Of a stretch of DNA of 64,000 nucleotides, positions 52,905-62,093 are shown piece after piece. The stretch comes from Neobacillus niacini. GTDB taxonomy: Bacteria; Bacillota; Bacilli; Bacillales; Cytobacillaceae. The stretch lies in assembly GCF_023715415.1 (NCBI RefSeq), contig NZ_JAMBOB010000015.1, positions 1 to 64,000 of the forward strand. The letters are read 5' to 3'. A program made the translations under genes and the position numbers. Position 1 is the first letter of the stretch. The number at the start of each line of letters is the position of its first letter. Under the pieces are notes generated by a model, which saw nothing but the letters and a program-made list of their open reading frames with translations, made no database searches and had not been told where the DNA came from.

Positions 52905-53825
52905 CTAATTGACTTTCTTGAATTGGTTTACGTTCGTTTCTATACCTTTTGTCTCTTTTTTGACTTCACCAGTACGAGATGAAGTCAATAAATAGATGCC
53001 AGCGAAATAGCCAAGGTACGCAATCACCTCTTCTAAAGATGGCATCGATGCGTAGCCAAACAATGCTTTTAAAAAGATGCCAAAATCCCCCGACAATAAA
53101 GGTGCGACTCCATGATCACGTACATAATGATCATAATCAATCGGATGCTCCGGCAGGAACCAGGTTAAGTCGTATAAATGCGGGATGACACTCCCAATAA
53201 TTCCTAAATCCTGCATCATGGAGATGGCCTGAACCAGTAGCCCGGCTGCGATTAAAATGATAAACGCCCCCGTGACTTTAAAAAACGTCTTAAGCGAAAC
53301 TTTCATGGTTCCTTTAAAGAATAAGTATGATACGGCGAAGGCAATGATAACGCCTGTAATGGCCCCCCATCCCTGCAACGCGGCACCAATATTCCCTCCG
53401 GTAATGGCCGCAAAGAAAAACACGGTTTCAATACCCTCTCTAAGGACAACGAGGAAAGAGTGAATGACCATTCCGAAAACATTTCCTGTAGAAATGAACT
53501 TATTCATCTTATCTTCTGTATGGCCTTTTAATTCCCGGCTATGGCTCGCCATCCAAAATACCATTTGTGTTAAAAGGAGAGCGGAAACGATCATAATGCC
53601 TATTTTTAAATACATCTCGCTGACCATGGACGCAAAGCCTGTAAATACGAGCTGGAATAACATCGCTGCCCCTATGCTGGCCAAAACCGCAAGTCCCGCA
53701 CCCAGCCATATAAACTTTGTATACTTCTTGTTATTGGTCCGCTTCAAGTATGTAGTGATAATACCAACAATTAACAATGCTTCCAGAACTTCGCGAAATG
53801 TGATCAACAGAGCCTGAATTTCCAT
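52905..53825 (-). CDS. efeU: FTR1-family iron permease
   Basis: 306 residues with seven helices. The iron-translocation RExxE motifs are present as FREVLEALL (helix 1) and LREGIETVFF (helix 4). ATG 53825 (MEIQALLITFREV) follows GGGGAGAGGGG; the longer frame to 53903 overlaps the upstream gene and is rejected. It lies 28 nt after a Fur-controlled gene. There is no EfeB peroxidase in the window. Confidence 0.93.
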   Translation of the reverse strand: MEIQALLITFREVLEALLIVGIITTYLKRTNNKKYTKFIWLGAGLAVLASIGAAMLFQLVFTGFASMVSEMYLKIGIMIVSALLLTQMVFWMASHSRELKGHTEDKMNKFISTGNVFGMVIHSFLVVLREGIETVFFFAAITGGNIGAALQGWGAITGVIIAFAVSYLFFKGTMKVSLKTFFKVTGAFIILIAAGLLVQAISMMQDLGIIGSVIPHLYDLTWFLPEHPIDYDHYVRDHGVAPLLSGDFGIFLKALFGYASMPSLEEVIAYLGYFAGIYLLTSSRTGEVKKETKGIETNVNQFKKVN

Positions 53826-53853
53826 TATGCTTCCCCTCTCCCCTTCTGTCTCC

Positions 53854-54615
53854 TTATTTCTTTGCTGCTCTTCTTCGTCTTGCGACTGCAACAACCGCCA
53901 CAATAACGGCCAAGATGATGATTAACGGAATCCAATTTCGTATATTGGATAAATCGGTCCAATCCTTATTTCCTTTTTTCGTTATTTCGGTGGCACTTTC
54001 CGAAAAATGACCAACCTCTAAACTTTTTATATTAAATTCCGTTTGGAGTTTTGATAGAATCGACTCTTTACTTGCCTTAAAAGCCTCTTTGTCGGCATCT
54101 TTCTGACCCACACCAAAAAGTCCAGGGTTTCCTAATGATTCTAACGCCTGATCAAATTCTGCCTTCAATTCTTTATCAAGATCCGGGTTTTTGGCTGCAA
54201 TCTTAGGCGAAAGAGCTTCATATGTAGCGTATCCCTTTGCTAACAACCGTTTACTCGTATCAAACTCCTCAAAATTCTTATCGACATTTTCCAAACGCCG
54301 GGCAATATTTAATACGAGGAGTTCATCCATATTTTCAATGGTCTGCTCTTTATCTTGATCCTTGAGATTTTGCAAAATAATGTTAGATGGTTCTGGTCCC
54401 ATATGCATGTCGACTTCTTCTTTTACAGTTTCATAATGTTTCTTTGCTGTCTGAAAGTCTGGAGGATTTTTATCTAATGCGACCATCATTTCTTTGTACG
54501 CTTCGGCTAATTCTTCCTTATTAGGATCCCCATAGGTATAAGCATTTGCGGTAATGGAGAACACATGTGAAAAAAGAAAAAAAGCGATAAAAGATAAAAG
54601 CATTTGTTTTTTCAT
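53854..54615 (-). CDS. Extracellular helical protein of FTR1 system, membrane-anchored
   Basis: 253 residues: signal peptide (cut near ITANAYTYG), a mature helical domain rich in Asp/Glu, and a C-terminal helix (about 225-247) with a RRRRAAKK stop-transfer tail. It resembles the N-terminal extracellular domain found fused to some FTR1 permeases and aligns loosely with the lipoprotein at 58027 (AYxE..LDK...DF start). It may deliver iron to EfeU. AGGAGG lies 7 nt upstream; a Fur box overlaps the promoter. Confidence 0.75.
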   Translation of the reverse strand: MKKQMLLSFIAFFLFSHVFSITANAYTYGDPNKEELAEAYKEMMVALDKNPPDFQTAKKHYETVKEEVDMHMGPEPSNIILQNLKDQDKEQTIENMDELLVLNIARRLENVDKNFEEFDTSKRLLAKGYATYEALSPKIAAKNPDLDKELKAEFDQALESLGNPGLFGVGQKDADKEAFKASKESILSKLQTEFNIKSLEVGHFSESATEITKKGNKDWTDLSNIRNWIPLIIILAVIVAVVAVARRRRAAKK

Positions 54616-54635
54616 TCTAATTCCTCCTATCGTTA

Positions 54636-54664
54636 ATGATAATGATTATCATTCTTTGTGTCAA
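54636..54664 (-). promoter_or_regulatory. Promoter with Fur box (iron permease unit)
   Basis: TTGACA (54659-54664), 17-nt spacer, TATCAT (54636-54641). The 15-mer TGATAATGATTATCA (54637-54651) is a perfect 7-1-7 Fur box over the -10. The -35 overlaps the stop codon of the upstream GT2 gene. Confidence 0.88.
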
Positions 54665-55464
54665 TGTGATTTTGCTATAAGCAGGCTTTTTGTTTGACTA
54701 GTTTGACATACTTCTGCCATATCTAGTGTGTCCAATTTACACGAATTCTTTTGAATATCCACTTTTTCAACCGGCCGATTCCATTCCTTCCAAATCGCAG
54801 GAAGGACAGATGACAGGTACCCTCTAAAGGTAATAAACGACTCTCCCGTTGAACGGACATGGTAGGGAATGGGCACTTCCTTTACACGGAACCCTTTTCG
54901 AACAAGGTTTAACGTGAGAACTTGTGCGTAATTATAATCATGAATGATTTCAGCATGCTGCAGGGCTGATCGGGTGAAAGCTCTCATCCCGGACTGTCCA
55001 TCATAAATCCATCTCTTCAATAACAAGCTCTGAAGAAAGGTAAAACAGTAGTTTCCTAATCGGCGATGAAGCTTCATCCCCTTTATAGTGCCTAAAAAGC
55101 GGGAACCCATTGTATAATCGGCCTCACCTTCGAAAATAGGCTTTAATAAATGAGGAATGTGGTCGGCAGGATATTCACCATCTGCATCAATCATCACCCC
55201 AATATCGGCCTCTCGTGCATAGCATTCTCGTAATCCGGAACGAACCGCTGCACCAAGACCCTGATTTTTTGGCAAACTAACGATATAGTCTGCTCCTGCT
55301 TTCCTTGATACTTCAACCGTCCGGTCCGTTGACCCGTCATCAATCACCAAGACCTTCACTTCCACTTGGTCATGAAAGTCCCTCGGGATATGTTGAATAA
55401 CGGTGCCAATCGATTCCTCTTCATTGTAAGCTGGTAAAAAGACGATCACTTTCAGTTTATCCAT
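54661..55464 (-). CDS. Glycosyltransferase family 2, dolichol-phosphate-mannose-synthase-like
   Basis: 267 residues, no membrane helix. GT2 motifs are FLPAYNEEESI, VIDDGSTD, MIDADGEYP (DxD) and DGQSGMRAFT. The dolichyl-phosphate sugar synthase type makes polyprenyl-phosphate sugars for GT-C enzymes such as the one at 51388. ATG 55464 overlaps the upstream stop by 8 nt with GGGAGACAGGG ahead of it. Confidence 0.86.
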   Translation of the reverse strand: MDKLKVIVFLPAYNEEESIGTVIQHIPRDFHDQVEVKVLVIDDGSTDRTVEVSRKAGADYIVSLPKNQGLGAAVRSGLRECYAREADIGVMIDADGEYPADHIPHLLKPIFEGEADYTMGSRFLGTIKGMKLHRRLGNYCFTFLQSLLLKRWIYDGQSGMRAFTRSALQHAEIIHDYNYAQVLTLNLVRKGFRVKEVPIPYHVRSTGESFITFRGYLSSVLPAIWKEWNRPVEKVDIQKNSCKLDTLDMAEVCQTSQTKSLLIAKSH

Positions 55465-56923
55465 TATCCCTGTCTCCCTTTTCAATCGCTTCTAATAAGA
55501 CCTTGCCTCTGCTGTGGCTTGGAAAAGGTGCACCCATTAAGTAAGCTAATGTAGGTGCCAATGAAACAAGGCTGTGTCTTTCCTCGACTTTTTTTCCTTT
55601 GGCGATATTTGGTCCGTGGATAAAAAATGGCACAAATCGTTCCCCTTCATCTAAATGACCATGACCGCCAATTCCATCTGCCTGCCCATGATCGGCACAG
55701 ATGAACAACGCCGTATTGTCCATTTTCCCTTCTTGTTTCAGCCATTCCACAAAGTCTTTAATCAAACGGTCGGCCTCGTGAATTTTTTGCAGATATTCAT
55801 CATAGAGGACGCCCCTGCTATGGCCGGTTTGGTCCGTAGCAATCATTTGAACAATAAACACATCTGGATCTTGTTCCTTCATAATTTTCTTGGCTCGTTC
55901 CATAATCGTAGAATCAACCTTGTCATTATGCATAACGGCGGTAAAGGTTTCAACATCGCTCCCCATCGAATCAACCAGATGGGCGCATCCGAACAGCCTC
56001 CCTTTTTTGCCGACCTTCCGCAACGAATCAAAAATACTCTCTACCTTAATCCCCAGCTTCCAAACCATATTGGAGTGAATTCCATGTTCCTTCGGGTAAG
56101 TTCCTGTAAACATGGATGAAAAACAGACAACAGTTCTGGCAGGATAAACGGTTTCCATGTTCATATATTCGGTGCCGTTTTCCTTCAGGTAATCGAGAAA
56201 GGGTGTATCCGCTTCATAAAATCGTTCTTTCCTCATTCCATCAATGACAATGACAATGGCTTTATCGGTCATACTTTTTTCAGGCTGTGGAAAATGATCC
56301 CTGGTAAAACCGCTATACATACTCGGTTTCCAATCAAATAGATTTTTATGCAGAATATAAGCAAACACCAGCACAAAGATATAAAAGAATAGAACGGGCA
56401 GTATTTCCACCGGAGTGTTAAAGCTTATTTTTTCAAAAAAGAAATTCCAAAGAGATAGTACTAATAAGAACTTTGGCAGTTGCTCTTGAGCGTTCCCGCT
56501 TGTGGAATCACTATTCTTCAATACCAGTTTCCAAAAACGAGTAAAATTTAACCATGACGTTCCGATCCGCAAATGGTAATAAAGCGTTCCCCAAAAAAAC
56601 ACGGTAAAAAAGAAATAAAGCCCAATGGAGAAAAACAGTAACCCTATGTTGATATCATTCCAAATGATCAAATAAACAACAAAAGGGATCCAAAGATAGT
56701 TTCGTAAAAACAGCGGGAAATCAAAGATATAATAAAGAATCAATACTGGAATAACATATAGTAAAGATTCAAATAATGCCAAAGCCGAAGGTAAATCGGT
56801 CAAAGCATCCATATGAAATAATAGCATGGTTCCGACGACAAAGATCGGTGTAAAAGGTTTCCCCTCATTTAATAAATTCCAACATCTTGCAGCAACTTTT
56901 TCAAATTTCGATGCACTTTTCAT
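55457..56923 (-). CDS. Membrane phosphodiesterase of the alkaline phosphatase superfamily
   Basis: 488 residues. Five to six N-terminal helices (to about residue 195) precede a type I phosphodiesterase/nucleotide pyrophosphatase domain. Metal and catalytic elements are VIVIDGMRK, the nucleophile Thr in PARTVVCFSS, ATDQTGHS, CADHGQ and GGHGHLD. It probably acts on a lipid- or sugar-phosphate outside the membrane. ATG 56923 overlaps the upstream stop as ATGA and follows GAGTGAGG. Confidence 0.83.
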   Translation of the reverse strand: MKSASKFEKVAARCWNLLNEGKPFTPIFVVGTMLLFHMDALTDLPSALALFESLLYVIPVLILYYIFDFPLFLRNYLWIPFVVYLIIWNDINIGLLFFSIGLYFFFTVFFWGTLYYHLRIGTSWLNFTRFWKLVLKNSDSTSGNAQEQLPKFLLVLSLWNFFFEKISFNTPVEILPVLFFYIFVLVFAYILHKNLFDWKPSMYSGFTRDHFPQPEKSMTDKAIVIVIDGMRKERFYEADTPFLDYLKENGTEYMNMETVYPARTVVCFSSMFTGTYPKEHGIHSNMVWKLGIKVESIFDSLRKVGKKGRLFGCAHLVDSMGSDVETFTAVMHNDKVDSTIMERAKKIMKEQDPDVFIVQMIATDQTGHSRGVLYDEYLQKIHEADRLIKDFVEWLKQEGKMDNTALFICADHGQADGIGGHGHLDEGERFVPFFIHGPNIAKGKKVEERHSLVSLAPTLAYLMGAPFPSHSRGKVLLEAIEKGDRDNG

Positions 56924-57855
56924 CTTCGCCTCACTCCTCTTACTCTGCTCCAACTTAACACGGTCTTGAATGGGATGGGATATAGGATGATCGCCATCGC
57001 TCCTGCAACATAAGAAAAAAAGAATTTGATTGCATGGGTGACAATGGCAATCGTATAGCCTTCTTGAATGGTGAATCCGAACAACCGTATAGCAAAGACT
57101 AGAAAACTTTCATAGTTTGCAATTCCACCTGGTGTAATTTGAAAGATTTGCCCGGAAACCGTAACACTATTAGAAAAAACCGCTTCCATCATCGATAAGT
57201 TTCCTTGGAAGACCATCACGGTTCCATATAGGATAGCAGCCTCTAGAATCCAGCTGACTCCGACCGCAGTACAGATAAACAGTCCATTTTTTCCTCTTAA
57301 TCCTTGTTTCAATAATTCAGCCTGCCGTTTTAGAAAGTTAGGAAAAAAGCGTAGGACAACGATGATAGAAAATCCACTGATAATACCTCCGATGATGATA
57401 AGTGGCAGAGGGATCTGAAAATCTACACCAAGGATGAAAAGACCTATCAATGTAAAGGAGATTAAATAAAGCATATCGAGCAGCCTTAGAATGATGACAG
57501 AATGGACCGCATCCCCTCCACTTAGGTCATCACGGGTGCTCAATAGTTTCATTCTGACCAGATCCCCCGCCTTTATAGGCAATAAATGGTTCACAAATAA
57601 GCTATATAGAATGCCCAACAAACATGTTGAAAATCTGGGTCTTCCATTTAAATACCATTTCCAAGCCAGGGCTTTTAAACAGAAAGAAAGGAAATATATG
57701 ATCAACATTGTAAATAGAAGGTAAGGGGATTGAATCACTTCCTTTATACCATTCCATATCGATTTACCGTTAAAATAATGGATCGACAGGTAGATAAACA
57801 AAGAGACAATCAATAGAGAACATACTATTTTTATTGGTTTTAAGGAAAGATTCAT
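56920..57855 (-). CDS. Flippase-like membrane protein (UPF0104/LPG synthase TM family)
   Basis: 311 residues with about eight helices. Family elements are LPIKAGDLVRMKLL and QITPGGIANYE. These proteins resemble the membrane domain of MprF and are thought to move or modify lipids; the activity here is unproven. First gene of a coupled set with the phosphodiesterase and the GT2, lying between two Fur-controlled genes. Confidence 0.82.
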   Translation of the reverse strand: MNLSLKPIKIVCSLLIVSLFIYLSIHYFNGKSIWNGIKEVIQSPYLLFTMLIIYFLSFCLKALAWKWYLNGRPRFSTCLLGILYSLFVNHLLPIKAGDLVRMKLLSTRDDLSGGDAVHSVIILRLLDMLYLISFTLIGLFILGVDFQIPLPLIIIGGIISGFSIIVVLRFFPNFLKRQAELLKQGLRGKNGLFICTAVGVSWILEAAILYGTVMVFQGNLSMMEAVFSNSVTVSGQIFQITPGGIANYESFLVFAIRLFGFTIQEGYTIAIVTHAIKFFFSYVAGAMAIILYPIPFKTVLSWSRVRGVRRR

Positions 57856-57975
57856 ATTCCTTCGCCCACTTTACTGTTATCAGATATACCTTGCTCCATG
57901 CTTGTGTTGAAACGATTGCCTAAAGCCTTGATACTGGATGAATTTTCAATATTCCAAGTATAAACCTTTTATACA

Positions 57976-58007
57976 AAAAGAAAAACCTTGTTGAAAGACA
58001 AGGTTTC
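57976..58007 (-). terminator. Terminator of the Fur-controlled lipoprotein gene
   Basis: Minus-strand AAACCTTGTC TTTCA ACAAGGTTT followed by TTCTTTTTG. Confidence 0.88.
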
Positions 58008-58026
58008 TCCCCTTCAAATCAATGGA

Positions 58027-59208
58027 TTATTTCGCTTGATCAATCACACTTTGTAATGTGGTTTGGATTTCTGCTAAGATTGGCTCTCCAGCTGCCTTAT
58101 CTTTGGTTTTGGCTGCTTCAAGATATTTTTGTGCCTTTTCGGTTAATGCTTGGTATGCTTGTTCGCCAATGATTCCTTTAATATCCTCACCAACAACATC
58201 AATAAATAGGGCACCTTCTAATGCAGTAATAGGTGACTTATCTTCTCCCCATGCTTCAATACTTTCCGCATATTCATCCAAAGCAACTTTAGCAAATCCA
58301 CGAATAAATGCTTTGTTGACAGCAGCAGGATCAAGGGCTGTTACATCTGTTTCTAAATTAAATTGCCCTTCGATGAAAGCCCCTTCCTCTGGGGAGTGTG
58401 AAGTTACGTATTTAGAAATAGATTGATAGAATGCCCAGCCTTCTGCTTGTTCAATTTTTGCTTTTTCTGGATTTTCCTTTGCTTCCGCAGACGCTTTTGT
58501 TGCATATCCATTTGGAAGTGCTCCTGTTGCAAGATAGAAGGTTTTCATTAATGTCTTGTCTACCACTTGTTTTCCTAGTTGAAAACCTAGCTGATCTTCT
58601 GCCTCCACCGCTTTCTCCATTTCAGCGAAACCGCCATCAATGACAGAAACCATATTTGTTCCATAGGCAGCATCTCTTTTTTCAACCGTTGATTTTATAA
58701 TTGCATAATATTCTTTTGCTTCTTCGATTTCTTCTTTTACAACATCTTGCTTGCCCCAGTTTTCTGCCACTTCCGTAAATTCATGTTTAATCGTAGTATA
58801 GAATACCTTTTGCATTAATTTATCGAAGATTTGGCGAACAACGACTGGATTCATCGATCCGTCTTTACCTGCCTGAAGTGCTGCGGTGATATGCTGATCA
58901 TGCTGCGCTTCAACCTCTGTATCACGTTTTTGTACCAGGCTTTGTAGATTTTTTGTGTAAAGCTCTGTTACCTTATCAAAATCAACTTCTTTATCTTCTT
59001 TCGCTTTATCTAATTCTGTAACAGCTTCCTGATAAGCAGCGGCAAGATCAACTTCTTCCGCTTTTTCTTCAGATGCTGCCTCTTTTTTAACTTCCTCTTG
59101 TTTTTCCTCTTTTGGCTTTTCTGCTGCTTGTTGCGTTCCACATGCTGTTAACACAGCTGATGCCATTATAAAACTTGCAAATATAGCTTTTAATTCTCTC
59201 TTTTTCAT
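58027..59208 (-). CDS. Fur-controlled iron-related lipoprotein
   Basis: 393 residues with a lipoprotein signal (ASAVLTACGTQ), a Lys/Glu-rich linker (about 27-52) and an all-helical mature domain with two related halves. It shares pattern with the FTR1-associated protein at 53854. EfeO/imelysin-like roles are possible, but I do not see a clear HxxE signature. Two Fur boxes at its promoter support iron uptake. It has its own terminator, so it is monocistronic. Confidence 0.7.
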   Translation of the reverse strand: MKKRELKAIFASFIMASAVLTACGTQQAAEKPKEEKQEEVKKEAASEEKAEEVDLAAAYQEAVTELDKAKEDKEVDFDKVTELYTKNLQSLVQKRDTEVEAQHDQHITAALQAGKDGSMNPVVVRQIFDKLMQKVFYTTIKHEFTEVAENWGKQDVVKEEIEEAKEYYAIIKSTVEKRDAAYGTNMVSVIDGGFAEMEKAVEAEDQLGFQLGKQVVDKTLMKTFYLATGALPNGYATKASAEAKENPEKAKIEQAEGWAFYQSISKYVTSHSPEEGAFIEGQFNLETDVTALDPAAVNKAFIRGFAKVALDEYAESIEAWGEDKSPITALEGALFIDVVGEDIKGIIGEQAYQALTEKAQKYLEAAKTKDKAAGEPILAEIQTTLQSVIDQAK

Positions 59209-59257
59209 ATGTATCCCCTTTTCTAGTTATAAGTATATGAGTTAAATAAGAACTAAT

Positions 59258-59314
59258 TGATAATGAATCTCATTCACAATTAAAATATTAACAGATAATG
59301 ATTCTCATTGTCAA
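59258..59314 (-). promoter_or_regulatory. Promoter with two Fur boxes
   Basis: TTGACA (59309-59314), 17-nt spacer, TTAATA (59286-59291). Fur boxes (13 of 15 each) lie over the spacer (59293-59307) and downstream of the -10 (59258-59272), both of the form (T/A)GATAATGA...CTCA. Confidence 0.82.
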
Positions 59315-59403
59315 CGGAATTTTCTAAATTCAAATTGTTGTAACAATTTGTAACGTTTGAATCGTGAAAAAGTGTTCAAATAGCAGTACAATATATCTTT
59401 ATA

Positions 59404-59443
59404 AAAGAAAAAGACAGGCAGCTTTGTTTACACCGCCTGTCTA
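59404..59443 (-). terminator. Terminator of the epimerase gene
   Basis: Minus-strand AGACAGGCGG / GCTGCCTGTCT followed by TTTTC, directly after the epimerase stop. Confidence 0.88.
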
Positions 59444-59444
59444 A

Positions 59445-60476
59445 CTAATTTTCCAATTTATAATAATCCACATACCAATCCGTAAACTTCTGTAACCCTT
59501 CTTCAATAGAAGTCATCGGCTTAAATCCTACTGCCTTCTCTAATAGCTCTGTAGAAGCAAAGGTAACTGGTACGTCCCCGGGCTTAATCGGTTCAAACAC
59601 CTTTTCGAATACTACCTCTCTCCCCAATGACTTGCTTAAGCATTTCTCCAAGGTTTCGATAAATACCATTAACCTCTCAGGATGGCTGTTACCAATATTA
59701 AACACCCTATGCAACACATTCTCATCCGAAACTGGAGGATTACTTATAAGCTGGCTAATTCCTTCGACAATGTCATCGATATAAGTAAAGTCTCGAAAAA
59801 GGTCATTTTCGTCATCACCATTATTAAAGATCTTAATTGGTTCACCAGCAAAGTACTTATCGGCAAATCCAAAGTAAGCCATATCTGGACGTCCCATAGG
59901 TCCATATACGGTAAAAAATCGCAAACCTGTAGCTGGGACTTTATATAAGTGGCTATACGTATAAGCCATTAATTCATTTGACTTTTTAGTGGAGGCATAA
60001 AGGGAGACAGGTTGGTCAACAAAATCAGTTTCTTCAAAAGGAACTTTTTCATTGGCACCATAAACAGAACTAGATGAGGCATATACAAGGTGATCTACTG
60101 GAAACCATCTACAAGCCTCGAGGATATTGTAAAAACCAATGATGTTACTTTGGATATAGACATCTGGGTTCTCAATCGAATATCTAACACTAGCCTGAGC
60201 CGCCAGGTTTACAACCACATTTGGTTTGTGTTTTTCAAAAATCCCCATGATCATCTCCTTGTCGGAAATATCTCCTTTAATAAAGGTAAAGGTTTCATAC
60301 GCTTCCAATAACTTTAAACGCGCATATTTAAGATTCACATCATAGTAATCATTCATATTGTCAACACCCAAAACCCTGCATCCCAGCTCCAAAAGTTTCT
60401 TAGATAGGAAATAGCCAATGAAACCTGCTGTCCCGGTAACGAGGTAGGTTTTACTCAGATCCAGTTTGTACTTCAA
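59445..60476 (-). CDS. UDP-glucuronate 4-epimerase (SDR family)
   Basis: Extended short-chain dehydrogenase fold: NAD motif GTAGFIG, SSSSVYG with catalytic Ser, and catalytic YASTK. It resembles CapI/GalE-like UDP-glucuronate epimerases, fitting the UDP-glucose dehydrogenase gene it overlaps. The start is probably TTG 60476 (MKYKLDLSKTYLVTG), with AAGGAG and GAGAGG upstream; the ATG at 60524 would overlap ugd by 74 nt. Product UDP-galacturonate for a surface polymer; no cognate transferase is adjacent. Confidence 0.87.
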   Translation of the reverse strand: MKYKLDLSKTYLVTGTAGFIGYFLSKKLLELGCRVLGVDNMNDYYDVNLKYARLKLLEAYETFTFIKGDISDKEMIMGIFEKHKPNVVVNLAAQASVRYSIENPDVYIQSNIIGFYNILEACRWFPVDHLVYASSSSVYGANEKVPFEETDFVDQPVSLYASTKKSNELMAYTYSHLYKVPATGLRFFTVYGPMGRPDMAYFGFADKYFAGEPIKIFNNGDDENDLFRDFTYIDDIVEGISQLISNPPVSDENVLHRVFNIGNSHPERLMVFIETLEKCLSKSLGREVVFEKVFEPIKPGDVPVTFASTELLEKAVGFKPMTSIEEGLQKFTDWYVDYYKLEN

Positions 60477-61827
60477 GTCCTCTCGACTCCTTTCCCCCTT
60501 GTCTACTTGCAGGTATCCGGCCAATGGAGTGATACTCTACACCCGCCGCTTGCATCTCCTCAACACGATAAATATTCCTACCGTCAAATACTAACGGAGT
60601 TCGCATGAACACCCGAAACGTACCTGGCTTTACTGCCTTTACTTCTTCCCATTCGGTAAAAATAAAGCAAACATTCGCCCCTTCTAACGCATCCTCTATA
60701 TTCGTAACATAGGATATTCTACCTTTCCCATACGCTCCTTCTGGATAAAGTCTAGCAAAGTTCTCCGCCCCAACAGAATCATAAGCAAAAATATCGGCCC
60801 CTTGTTCCAATAGTAAAGAGATATTTTCAAGGGATGCCGCTTCCCTTATATCATCTGTTCCAGGTTTAAAGGTCAAACCTAACACCGCTACTTTCAGCCC
60901 ATTAAACGTAATCAGCCGCCTGCTGGCCTTTTTATAAAGAATCGTCTTTTGGTCTTTGTTCACCTCGATGGCAGCCTTCACCGTTTTGAGCTCGTACCCA
61001 TGCTGTTTTGCTAGATAATCTAATGCTTTCGTATCCTTCGGGAAGCAAGAGCCGCCGAAACCGATCCCTGCATGTAAGAACTTGCTGCCAATCCGTTCAT
61101 CAAAACTCATCCCTTTGGCAACATCCTCTATATCAGCCCCCACCAGCTCACATAGATTGGCAATATCGTTCATATAGGATATTTTGAGGGCGAGAAAGTC
61201 ATTTGATGCATACTTAATCATTTCTGCCGATCTTCTATTAACCGAAACAATCGGCAGCTGAAAGGGCTTATAAATCTTCATTAACAGCTCTTCCGCCCAT
61301 TTCGATTCGGTACCGATAATAATTCTTTCTGCATGAAGGGTATCATGCACCGCAGAACCTTGAGACAAGAATTCTGGGTTAGAGGCTACTTCTACTTTTA
61401 CATCATGAACTAAAAAGTCTTGTATAAACTGCTCTACTCGATCATTTGTACCCACAGGAACCGTCGATTTTACAACAACTAGACAGTCTTTTTCTATAGA
61501 CTCAGCAATTTGCCGTGCAACAGTTGCAATATGGGAAAGATTAGCGGAACCATCTGGCTGCTCTGGAGTCCCTACACCGATAAAAACAACATCCGCATCC
61601 TTGTAGGCTGTTTGGTAGTCTGTTGTAAAATCTAGTCTCCCAGCAGCGAAGTTCTTTTGCAGTAACGCTTCCAGACCCGTTTCAAAGATGGGAGAAACTC
61701 CGGACTTCATTAAATCCACTTTTTTATCATCAATATCTACACAGATGACCTGATGGCCCATTTCAGCAAAACAGACACCAGCAACCAAGCCAACATAACC
61801 AGTTCCTGCAACGGCTAGTTTATACAT
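60451..61827 (-). CDS. ugd: UDP-glucose 6-dehydrogenase
   Basis: Oxidises UDP-glucose to UDP-glucuronate with two NAD. 458 residues: N-terminal Rossmann motif GTGYVGLVAG, substrate segment SNPEFLSQGSA, catalytic Cys in GFGGSCFPKD and the C-terminal UDP-binding domain (LGLTFKPGTDD). Close to TuaD/YwqF. Overlaps the epimerase start by about 26 nt. Rest of a teichuronic-acid operon is absent. Confidence 0.94.
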   Translation of the reverse strand: MYKLAVAGTGYVGLVAGVCFAEMGHQVICVDIDDKKVDLMKSGVSPIFETGLEALLQKNFAAGRLDFTTDYQTAYKDADVVFIGVGTPEQPDGSANLSHIATVARQIAESIEKDCLVVVKSTVPVGTNDRVEQFIQDFLVHDVKVEVASNPEFLSQGSAVHDTLHAERIIIGTESKWAEELLMKIYKPFQLPIVSVNRRSAEMIKYASNDFLALKISYMNDIANLCELVGADIEDVAKGMSFDERIGSKFLHAGIGFGGSCFPKDTKALDYLAKQHGYELKTVKAAIEVNKDQKTILYKKASRRLITFNGLKVAVLGLTFKPGTDDIREAASLENISLLLEQGADIFAYDSVGAENFARLYPEGAYGKGRISYVTNIEDALEGANVCFIFTEWEEVKAVKPGTFRVFMRTPLVFDGRNIYRVEEMQAAGVEYHSIGRIPASRQGGKESRGLEVQTGSE

Positions 61828-62093
61828 CGATACACCTTCCTTTTGGGGGTGGGGCAGGTTCTACTGTATCATTTAAAACTGAAGAAACCGGCCCAATAAT
61901 TATTTTATTCTACCAAAGTATTAAATCACTTCATAGCAAGCCCTACTTGAAACTTTTTACAAAAACCTTTCCAATTTGTCTTCTAAACGGTAAGGGGAGA
62001 TTCTATTCATCAATTAAAACAGAGCTCGTGAAAAGAGCAGAAGTGGTATTTATCATGTCATTTGAGAGAAGTCAATCGAGGTGATTTTTCATG
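61828..62093. other. Intergenic, no feature identified
   Basis: AT-rich; it must hold the ugd promoter, but I could not fix a -35/-10 pair. GAGGTGAT near 62080 precedes the ATG of the integrase remnant. Confidence 0.3.

Noticed and set aside
55655..56119. 154-codon plus-strand ORF inside the phosphodiesterase gene
   Set aside because: Antisense shadow; the minus-strand frame carries all metal-binding motifs.
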